Shown: one piece after another, positions 1-7,178 of the stretch
Layout: each line of letters starts with the position of its first letter
Position numbering within the stretch: the first letter of the stretch is position 1
Source: an uncultured Oscillospiraceae bacterium
GTDB taxonomy: Bacteria > Bacillota > Clostridia > Oscillospirales > Ruminococcaceae
NCBI GenBank assembly: GCA_934481385.1
Contig: CAKSPD010000018.1
Location: 1-22,909, forward strand
Direction of reading: 5' to 3'
DNA length: 22,909 bases
Notes under the pieces: model-generated
What the model saw: only the letters and a program-made list of their open reading frames with translations
What the model was told of the DNA's origin: nothing
Databases searched by the model: none
Translations under genes and position numbers: made by a program

Positions 1-218
1 CTCAGCTGCTGGTTTTCTTCTGCGATATTCAGAGATTCTTCCGGACTGCGTTCTCCGCAGCCAATATCAAGACTTCCTCTTTTTGCTTTTCTGATCCAGC
101 CATACAGCGTATTTACGGGTATCTGAAGTTCATTCGCTGCTTTTACCGCCCCTATCTTTTTTGCAAGCTTTACTGCCTGCACTTTGTACTCTTTTTCATA
201 TTGTTTATTTTCTGACAT
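1..218 (-). CDS. IS3-family transposase OrfA, N-terminal part (truncated by window edge)
   Basis: OrfA is the DNA-binding subunit of IS3-family transposases. In this family it is normally fused to the DDE integrase OrfB by a programmed -1 frameshift. About 72 residues are visible, starting MSENKQYEKEYKVQAVKLAK. They contain a helix-turn-helix of the HTH_Tnp_1/IS3 type (KIGAVKAANELQIPVNTLYGW), the family's typical W-I-R-K-A after the recognition helix, and the start of a heptad-rich segment (NIAEENQQL) where these proteins dimerise. The ATG at 216-218 has a GGAGG ribosome site at 226-230. The frameshift site and the catalytic OrfB lie off the left edge, so whether the element is intact cannot be judged. 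Confidence 0.85.
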   Translation of the reverse strand, partial: MSENKQYEKEYKVQAVKLAKKIGAVKAANELQIPVNTLYGWIRKAKRGSLDIGCGERSPEESLNIAEENQQL

Positions 219-246
219 TCCTTTTCCTCCATTTTTTCCTTTTCCT

Positions 247-275
247 ATTTTATTCCTTTGAGGTTGGAGTGTCAA
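247..275 (-). promoter_or_regulatory. Promoter of the IS3 transposase gene
   Basis: On the minus strand there is a TTGACA -35 box at 275-270, a 17-base spacer, and a TAAAAT -10 box at 252-247. The ATG lies about 30 bases further on. The match to a housekeeping sigma promoter is close to ideal. Confidence 0.6.
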
Positions 276-358
276 GTTTTATTATACTACATCACTCAGA
301 ATTATAAAAAAAGAACATGACAAATTTGTGCAAATATATAAAATATATAGAAATCCTA

Positions 359-387
359 TTGACGAAAACTATTAAAAGATGTATAAT
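359..387 (+). promoter_or_regulatory. Sigma-A-type promoter of the ATPase/HEPN operon
   Basis: TTGACG at 359-364 and TATAAT at 382-387 are separated by exactly 17 bases, which predicts a start of transcription near 394. A ribosome site, AGGAGG at 430-435, follows ahead of the ATG at 446. A 10-base palindrome (ACAAATTTGT, 320-329) sits about 30 bases upstream of the -35 box and could be a binding site. The operon therefore appears to have its own strong promoter outside the neighbouring insertion sequence. Confidence 0.7.
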
Positions 388-445
388 TATTACAATTCCA
401 GTCAGATTATGGAATAAAAATATAACTTTAGGAGGATAAGCACTT

Positions 446-3400
446 ATGAATCTTGTTGAACAAAAATTATCTGCTCTGCCAATTGGCTCACCAATCAGAT
501 TTACGCAGTCAAACGGGCAAATTATCGAAGGAGTTTTATCAGAAAATGATAAGACATCTACTCTTGAAATCATAGTAACTGCAAAAGTTACCTTAATGTA
601 TTCTCAAATTGCAGGAATTGAAGAAAGTAATGCATTCGGAAAAAATGTGATTCCTTTTCAAGTATCTGACACAGCTATCGTTTCATCAACCGGTGAATCA
701 TTAAAAGCTAACGAAATCATCACAGAGGAAGAAAAGAAAAACGAATCTGAAATAAAATCAGATATAAAATTTACCTGCACCAAAAATGAATTAAAATCAG
801 CTTTTAAACCAATGGATAACAGTATCAAGACTAAATTCTCTCCAATATTGAACAAAGCTTTGAGTGCAATTGATAATCATGATGAATCCAAATTTGAAGA
901 ATGTATAAATGCATCGTGGAATATCATCAATGATAATGGATATGAAAATAATCCTGAAGTAAACAGATTTTATGCATATGTGTGTGCATTTGCAAACGAA
1001 TATTGTGATTCATCAATCTCTTTTTATTATGCTGATGATATGAGAAACGCTTATAAGGTAGCTTTTGATGGTGCAGAAAAGAATGATGACTCTAAGTGTT
1101 ATGTTTTAGCATCAGTATTTGCTGCAATTTACTGTAAAAATAAAGAAAACGAGTTTATTAATGAAGCAATCGAAGTAATTAAATTTTCAGCTGAAAAATG
1201 TAATGATATAAGTGCATTAAAATATCTTGTTGCTATGAATCCTACTGATTCATTAAATAAGAAACTTATGGAATCGATGTCTTATCTTGCAAATATAAAA
1301 GGTATTGTTTTATCTGTTTCAGCTAATCTTGAAGAAAGTATTTCAAAACTGGAAACATCATATTCTAATACTGAAATCTCTGAAGAAATAAAATTTTATG
1401 ATATTGAACAGGATTCTGTTATTCCAGTAAGTTCAGTTTCTTCATCTGGTGAAGGCAGAATTACTAAATATAATTTTTTTGAAGAAGCTGGAAAAATTAC
1501 GGCAAACGACGGTAAAGTGTATGAATATGAATTATCGGAAGTTACAGATAACAAGCTCAAGGCAATTTTAAAGGCAATATCAAAATGGGATAATTCAAGA
1601 ACAATTCCTGTAACATTTAAAACTTCCAGAAAATCAGGAAAGGATTATGCTGTGGAAATTGTCCGGATAGAAGAAAATCCGAAACCTGTTTCAAAGCCTG
1701 TGAAAAAGAATCCAAACAACCTATATACGCAGGGATTATACGAAGAAGCAATTAAGATATACAGAGAAGAACTTGAAACTCAGGTTACAGATTTGGCTTT
1801 TTCACAGATTATATCCTGTTACCTTGCACTTTGGAATAAGAACGGTGACCTTGGTTATTCTGATGAACTTGAAAAATTTACTGATAAGTATGCTGATATT
1901 GTTCCAAAAACAAAAAAATCTCTTGAAATTCTCCAGCAGTATTATATGAAAGTACATGATTACTCCAAATCGCTTAATGTAGTAAATACTTTGCTTGACT
2001 ATTGCGATAATAGTGATTATGGTCGTATTCTTCACTGTCTGATAGGAAAAGAACGTTGTTATCGTAATCTTCATGATTATCAGTCTGCTATTGGTCAGCT
2101 TTATGACTGGCTTGATATTGTTAAAAGAAATAAAATGACGGATAAATATGTTATGCGTGATGCAAGCATATATATTGAGCTTGCAGAATTGTATTATGAA
2201 CTTGAAGATTATGAAAACGCAGAAAAGTATGCAAATGATGCTTCAGATTCTGAACGTAAGCAATCTTTGCTCAAAAAACTTGATAAACAAAATGAACCTT
2301 TTGAAGAAGAAATCACTGAACAGGAAGATGAAGATGATTCTGAAAACAAAGAATTAATAATGACTCTTAATGAGGCATATGATGAATACATTGATGAAGC
2401 AGGATTCAATAGACTTGCTATAAATGACAGTATTATGGTTGAAAAAATTTCTTCTTTTGACAAAAATCATCTTTACTGTCTTATAACCTGGCTTACTGCT
2501 GTATCAGAAATTGCTAAGAAAAGTGATATAAAAGGCGAATCGGTTCTGTATAATGAATTTACAATGTTACAGGCTGTTCAGAGTATTGAAGGAGCATTCA
2601 GTTATGCATATCAGAATCCGCTTTCTGAATGTGAATACACAAGTACACAGATAGTAAATCTTTATGAGTCGTCCCAGAATCTGCTTCCAAAATACAATGA
2701 GGAACTTATGGTTTCTGCTGTTCTTCGTACATTATTTAATCCGGTAATGCAGGATTATTATCTTGATGACCTTATTTGTGTTGTTGAAACATCAGATGTT
2801 TCAAATAAATATCCGATGCTTGTAAATCTCCTGTCAGAGATGAAAAAGTTCTATGATAATACAGGATGTGCAATTGATGCATTTGCAGGTTACAGAAGCA
2901 ATGCAAATATTATTGATAATGTAATTAAGGAAGCCAATGAACTATGTGATTCCATAGATAAAAGAAGCAGTGAAATATTTGAAAGTCAGGGACAGGTTCG
3001 CCGACTCCGTGAAGCAATGTTTTCTGATGAACAGAGTATTTTAAGAAAATGCCTGAACATTGTTGCTGATAATAAAGTTTCAGAGTTCAGATATGTGCGA
3101 AATAGTATGGAAAACACATTCATCCGCAATAACAGAAGTATTATTGCAGATAATATAGATGTACTGAAAATTGATGCCTTTATTGATGAATATTGGGATA
3201 AGGCAAAAGATATGATTATAAGTGAAGGCAGACATATTGCAAGACCGCATGATAAAATAAAGGGAAGTAAACGAACAAATATTGTAAATACAATCAAAAA
3301 GGTTATTTCCTGTATATGCGAATGGCTTGCAGTAGCAGAACATTCCGGAAATGCTGAAGAATCATACATTATGCAGAATTATGATACTGTTGCTCCGCAG

Positions 3401-6079
3401 ATTATTTCAATGATGAGAGAATTGTATACTGAAAGCAGCAGAGTACTTCAGGAAAATGAATTTGACTGGGGTACAAACAGTATCTGTCTTACTACAAAAG
3501 AACTTCTTGAAAAAATGGAAGGTACATATAATGCCAAGGATAAGAAATATTTCTTTATCGGTTTCCTTTCAGGCGAAGATATTCTTCTTGATGAAAATTA
3601 TCTTCCTGAGCTTGAAGCAACATTCTGTGGATGGGGAAAAATGAATATCCTTTCAAGAATCGAACATCATATAACCACAGATAATACTTCATTTGAAGAA
3701 CGTCTGAAACAGATAATCAGTAAAGATGAATCAAAACATAATTTCCGTTCTGCCAAGCTGATTATGGAATATGCGGAAGATATAAATGACACATCTCTCA
3801 AATCAGTAACTTCCTCTGATGAAGTAAATAAATGCTATAAACTTGTTAAGCAACGTTTTGAAACAATGTATAAAGAATTCTGTGATGAAGTTGAATTGTT
3901 TGAAAACTATGGCATAATTTCAAATATGAACGGTGAAAAGGATTCTGTATTGAAACTTGCATTGGCATGGTATAAAATTTCGAGAATTACCGGAGATTAT
4001 GGTTTCTATGTCAGAATGCTTGATTCTATAAAAAATCGTATATCTGCAAATGCAGTTAAAAGAGGCGAGGAACTTACACGTCAGCTTGAAGACCTTGCAG
4101 ACAAGCCGGAGTATGATTTCGGCATTTACACAAAGGAAGAAATTCTTTCACTTATTGAAGACCAGAATTATACTTCTGCCGAATCAATTCTCAATTGTAT
4201 TCGCAGACATGATACAAAGGAAGTAAATGACTACACAGCAGAACCATACAGATATTTCTCTGATTTTATCAGCGAACATCAGATTGATTATCATGTAGTT
4301 TATGGTGCAGGCAAAAGTATTGTTGATGCTATTGCAGAGTATTCAGGAAAAAAAGATATGGAATTTGCACTCCAGAAACTTACAAACAATGCCCGTAAGG
4401 AAACAAAAGGCGGTGCAGAATTAATCAGAAACTTTCCTAAAGGCGGGCCTGCAAGAACAGATGACCTTCAGAGATTGCTTTCAAAGCTTGGATTCAGTCC
4501 GGTTTCAATAAAGCGTGATGAAAACAATATGAATATTGACAGCTACATTGTCTATTGTCAGAAACGCAGAGGTAAAGTTACATATGTTCATCCGATTCCT
4601 GCATTTGGTTCTCAGACAGAAACAGAAGGTTTCAGAGTTGCCTGCCTTTATGGTAAATTTGGCTGTAATTCTTTGATGAACAGTTTCCGTATGATGAACT
4701 CAACACCGAAAAATACACTTGTTCTTCTTGATTTTACACTTAATATTGAAGAACGCAGAAGTCTTGCAAAAGAAATCAAAAAAGAAAAAGCTTTTTCCAA
4801 AACCTTTATTGTTGTTGACAGAGTTGTTCTTTTCTATCTTGCAAAGCATTACACAGCGGATACTATTGCAAAACGTCTTATGGCTACAACACTTCCGTTT
4901 GCATACTGTCAGCCTTTTGTTGAAGCTTCTTCACAGACTATGCCACCGGAACTCTTTACCGGACGTGAGGACAAGCTGACTGATATTGAATCTCCTCAGG
5001 GAGTAAATCTCGTATATGGAGGCCGTCAGCTCGGTAAGTCTGCACTTCTTAAAATGGCACAGCATAATGTTGATAAAAACGGAAACGGCGACAGAGCAGT
5101 ATGGATTGAAGTTAAGTATAAGAACTATAAGGAAGCGGCAAAACAGCTTTCACAGGAACTTATCATTCAGGGAATACTTGATGAGAAATGCGAATGTGAT
5201 AACTGGGACGACTTGGCTAAAAATATTAAAATACGCCTTATGGATGAGAACCCTGAAACACGCATAAATTATCTGCTTGTTATGATTGATGAAGCTGATG
5301 TTTTTATTGAAACATCTGTGGCAGATGATAATCCGCCAATAACAGCTGTGAAAAATATTCCTTCTGACAGGTTCAAACTTGTTCTCGCAGGTACTCATAA
5401 CCTTGTACGATTCAGTAAAGAAGTAATGCATGGAAATTCTTCACTTCTTCATCTTAGCTATACTTCTGTAACGCAGTTCCAAAGACCTGAGGCTATCAAG
5501 CTCCTTACAAATACACTTGCATATCTCGGTTTTCGTTTTAATAAGGAAGTAATTTCCAACATACTTAATAAAACAAATTTTTATCCCGGTTTAATTCAGT
5601 TCTATTGTCAGAAACTTCTTGAAGCAATGAGAAGTGATGATTATGCAGGATACAATGAAGTTAACACACCTTACTATGAAATCAGTGAAAGTCACTTTAA
5701 AAAGGTGCTTGCCGATAGTGATTTTAAGGCAAAAGTTAATGAAAAACTTGAAGCATCACTCTTTACTGAAGAAAAAGGACGCAGTCATTATCACATTCTT
5801 GCTTTGATTCTTGCCTATCTTTATTATGAAATGCCTGCTGAAAAGAAGTATACTGCTGAAGATATTCTCAAGGTTGCAAAGGAATACAAAATTACAAGAA
5901 TTCTGAATATTGACCGTGAAAAACTTGAAGAACTTCTTTATGAAATGTGGGATTTAAATGTTATTTCCAAAGAGGAAAATTTTTACAGATTTGCAACAGA
6001 AGGTTTCAGGGAGCTTCTTGGAAGCAGAAAACAGGTAGAAGATGAAATGAGCAAGTATTTTGAGGAGATTTTATCATGA
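446..6079 (+). CDS. Giant multidomain protein: Sm-like, OB-like, TPR/helical solenoid and C-terminal AAA+/STAND-type ATPase
   Basis: This 1877-residue cytoplasmic protein has no signal peptide or membrane segment. Residues 1-61 look like a small Sm/SH3-type barrel. About 335-410 resemble an OB/cold-shock domain (GEGRITKY, GKITANDGKVY). About 420-615 form TPR-like helical pairs, followed by an acidic linker near 619-634 and a long helical solenoid to about 1310. About 1335-1490 are alpha/beta, reminiscent of a degenerate nuclease-like domain. The ATPase begins at FTGRE (1504), with Walker A GGRQLGKS (1525-1532), Walker B LLVMIDEAD (D1615, E1616) and a sensor-like AGTHN (1648-1652). A winged helix ends the protein near 1795-1865. 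It overlaps the next gene by ATGA, so the two are probably translated together. The architecture fits a large signal-sensing NTPase with an effector partner, as in conflict systems. The exact family is not recognised and function is inferred. Confidence 0.75.
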   Translation: MNLVEQKLSALPIGSPIRFTQSNGQIIEGVLSENDKTSTLEIIVTAKVTLMYSQIAGIEESNAFGKNVIPFQVSDTAIVSSTGESLKANEIITEEEKKNESEIKSDIKFTCTKNELKSAFKPMDNSIKTKFSPILNKALSAIDNHDESKFEECINASWNIINDNGYENNPEVNRFYAYVCAFANEYCDSSISFYYADDMRNAYKVAFDGAEKNDDSKCYVLASVFAAIYCKNKENEFINEAIEVIKFSAEKCNDISALKYLVAMNPTDSLNKKLMESMSYLANIKGIVLSVSANLEESISKLETSYSNTEISEEIKFYDIEQDSVIPVSSVSSSGEGRITKYNFFEEAGKITANDGKVYEYELSEVTDNKLKAILKAISKWDNSRTIPVTFKTSRKSGKDYAVEIVRIEENPKPVSKPVKKNPNNLYTQGLYEEAIKIYREELETQVTDLAFSQIISCYLALWNKNGDLGYSDELEKFTDKYADIVPKTKKSLEILQQYYMKVHDYSKSLNVVNTLLDYCDNSDYGRILHCLIGKERCYRNLHDYQSAIGQLYDWLDIVKRNKMTDKYVMRDASIYIELAELYYELEDYENAEKYANDASDSERKQSLLKKLDKQNEPFEEEITEQEDEDDSENKELIMTLNEAYDEYIDEAGFNRLAINDSIMVEKISSFDKNHLYCLITWLTAVSEIAKKSDIKGESVLYNEFTMLQAVQSIEGAFSYAYQNPLSECEYTSTQIVNLYESSQNLLPKYNEELMVSAVLRTLFNPVMQDYYLDDLICVVETSDVSNKYPMLVNLLSEMKKFYDNTGCAIDAFAGYRSNANIIDNVIKEANELCDSIDKRSSEIFESQGQVRRLREAMFSDEQSILRKCLNIVADNKVSEFRYVRNSMENTFIRNNRSIIADNIDVLKIDAFIDEYWDKAKDMIISEGRHIARPHDKIKGSKRTNIVNTIKKVISCICEWLAVAEHSGNAEESYIMQNYDTVAPQIISMMRELYTESSRVLQENEFDWGTNSICLTTKELLEKMEGTYNAKDKKYFFIGFLSGEDILLDENYLPELEATFCGWGKMNILSRIEHHITTDNTSFEERLKQIISKDESKHNFRSAKLIMEYAEDINDTSLKSVTSSDEVNKCYKLVKQRFETMYKEFCDEVELFENYGIISNMNGEKDSVLKLALAWYKISRITGDYGFYVRMLDSIKNRISANAVKRGEELTRQLEDLADKPEYDFGIYTKEEILSLIEDQNYTSAESILNCIRRHDTKEVNDYTAEPYRYFSDFISEHQIDYHVVYGAGKSIVDAIAEYSGKKDMEFALQKLTNNARKETKGGAELIRNFPKGGPARTDDLQRLLSKLGFSPVSIKRDENNMNIDSYIVYCQKRRGKVTYVHPIPAFGSQTETEGFRVACLYGKFGCNSLMNSFRMMNSTPKNTLVLLDFTLNIEERRSLAKEIKKEKAFSKTFIVVDRVVLFYLAKHYTADTIAKRLMATTLPFAYCQPFVEASSQTMPPELFTGREDKLTDIESPQGVNLVYGGRQLGKSALLKMAQHNVDKNGNGDRAVWIEVKYKNYKEAAKQLSQELIIQGILDEKCECDNWDDLAKNIKIRLMDENPETRINYLLVMIDEADVFIETSVADDNPPITAVKNIPSDRFKLVLAGTHNLVRFSKEVMHGNSSLLHLSYTSVTQFQRPEAIKLLTNTLAYLGFRFNKEVISNILNKTNFYPGLIQFYCQKLLEAMRSDDYAGYNEVNTPYYEISESHFKKVLADSDFKAKVNEKLEASLFTEEKGRSHYHILALILAYLYYEMPAEKKYTAEDILKVAKEYKITRILNIDREKLEELLYEMWDLNVISKEENFYRFATEGFRELLGSRKQVEDEMSKYFEEILS

Positions 6080-7122
6080 GAACAGGTGAACTTTGGTGGA
6101 GCAGACTTGTAAATTCGGTTCGCTTTCTTGATGATGTAAAGGATTCTTTGATTGATGGTAAATCTGTCATAATGAATTTTTCAGGAAATATACCTTGGTA
6201 TAATGATATGACTGAATTTCTTGAACAGAAACTTTCTTTTATGACAGATACACGCTCTATCATATATGATGATGTAACTTCAATTACAGCAGAGCCTGGA
6301 AAATACCTTTTTACAAAGTATTTCAGTGAATCAGAACGCAGGAAATACTGGACAGATAAAAGTTATGAACAGTTTATGGCTGAAAATAATAATACAATAC
6401 TTAACCACAGGATTCTATGTATTACCGGAATAAACTCCGGTAATGCAGTTTCGTGGCTGAAAACAGTATCTGAATATCTGGAACACCGCAATTCGGAAGA
6501 ACGGTGCATATTTATTCTTTTTGTTCAAAATGCAAATACAAATGGTTCTAAGCTTATAAGCAATTTTCAGTATGCGGATTATGTTACTGATTATGATTGC
6601 CTTATGCTGTGTTTAACACTTCTTTCATCTGAAAAATGCAGCAGTATTCAAAAACAGTATATTTCTGAGCTTGCAAGTAACATAGCAAATAATAATGTAG
6701 AAATTGCCGGTTTGCTTGCAAAAGAAGGAATAAATCTTGCAGAAGACCCTTACGGAACGGCGAGTGAAGTTATAAGAAATAATAATATAAAAATTAATAA
6801 TTTATCAGAAGTGGTAGAAAAAGCAATATGGGAAGCTCAGATAAAACTTTTTTTCCCACGCCTTGAAGATTTCAGACGTACACTTGTGCAGAAGTACAGC
6901 AATAAAATTAAGAAGTATCTTCCGATTACAAGCTCAAGCGGTGAAAGAATTGATAAACCGTCTGATGTTGAAATCGGACAGTTGTTCTTTATTTCAGGAA
7001 AAGAAAAATTTCTTGAAAAGAGCGAATTTGATATGTTATGCAAGATGAGAAATGCAAGAAATCTGCTTGCTCACAGGGACAGTATTGATTTTACGATGCT
7101 TAATGAAATCAAATTACTTTGA
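6076..7122 (+). CDS. Partner protein with C-terminal HEPN-like R-x4-H motif
   Basis: This 348-residue protein overlaps the giant ATPase gene by ATGA, and its ribosome site AGGAG (6063-6067) lies inside that gene. The first ~170 residues alternate hydrophobic strands and helices (GKSVIMNF, RILCITG, CIFILFVQ), suggesting a degenerate nucleotide-binding or Rossmann-like fold. No complete Walker A motif is seen. The C-terminal ~110 residues are helical and end in RNARNLLAHRD. R328 and H333 there form an R-x4-H motif with Asn after the Arg, the hallmark of HEPN ribonucleases and HEPN-like RNA-binding domains. HEPN proteins are frequent effectors in toxin-antitoxin and antiphage systems, so a likely role is effector or adaptor for the adjacent ATPase. 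Nuclease activity is inferred from this motif alone. The domain could instead be a non-catalytic HEPN-like interaction domain. Confidence 0.65.
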   Translation: MRTGELWWSRLVNSVRFLDDVKDSLIDGKSVIMNFSGNIPWYNDMTEFLEQKLSFMTDTRSIIYDDVTSITAEPGKYLFTKYFSESERRKYWTDKSYEQFMAENNNTILNHRILCITGINSGNAVSWLKTVSEYLEHRNSEERCIFILFVQNANTNGSKLISNFQYADYVTDYDCLMLCLTLLSSEKCSSIQKQYISELASNIANNNVEIAGLLAKEGINLAEDPYGTASEVIRNNNIKINNLSEVVEKAIWEAQIKLFFPRLEDFRRTLVQKYSNKIKKYLPITSSSGERIDKPSDVEIGQLFFISGKEKFLEKSEFDMLCKMRNARNLLAHRDSIDFTMLNEIKLL

Positions 7123-7151
7123 ATAATTGTAAGTTTATATAATAATAAACT
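7114..7151 (+). promoter_or_regulatory. Weak promoter candidate and AT-rich hairpin between the HEPN gene and the ABC transporter
   Basis: The 56-base gap holds a TATAAT at 7138-7143 with only a poor -35 candidate (TTACTT, 7114-7119, 18-base spacing). The arms AGTTTAT (7132-7138) and ATAAACT (7145-7151) could pair, but the stem has one G-C pair and no T-tract, so it is not a convincing terminator. Read-through from the upstream operon into the transporter genes therefore remains possible. Confidence 0.25.
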
Positions 7152-7178
7152 GAGATAATACAAATCAGGAGAACTAAT

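Larger units (their letters stand above)
1..291 (-). mobile_element. IS3-family insertion sequence, left end only (partial)
   Basis: This is the 5' end of an IS3-family element read on the minus strand, and the rest lies beyond the left edge. It is recognised by the OrfA coding start at 218 and the upstream promoter. A plausible terminus is the minus-strand TGTAGTATAATAAAAC beginning at 291, because IS3-family ends start with TG. The exact boundary is inferred: the other inverted repeat and the target duplication are outside the window. The next gene's promoter lies about 70 bases to the right, so the element sits upstream of that gene without interrupting it. Confidence 0.7.

Noticed and set aside
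446..630. N-terminus of the giant protein as a true Hfq domain
   Set aside because: The barrel-like pattern is Sm-like, but Hfq signature residues such as the KHA-type Sm2 motif are absent. Only an Sm/SH3-like resemblance is claimed.
2986..3369. Minus-strand 127-codon open frame inside the ATPase gene
   Set aside because: It lies wholly opposite an intact conserved-looking gene, shows no ribosome site and has low-complexity hydrophobic content typical of an antisense shadow.
4301..4318. YGAGKS in the giant protein (residues 1286-1291), resembling a second P-loop
   Set aside because: It lacks the first glycine at Walker A spacing, sits in a helical stretch and has no Walker B partner nearby. 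The true P-loop is at 1525-1532.
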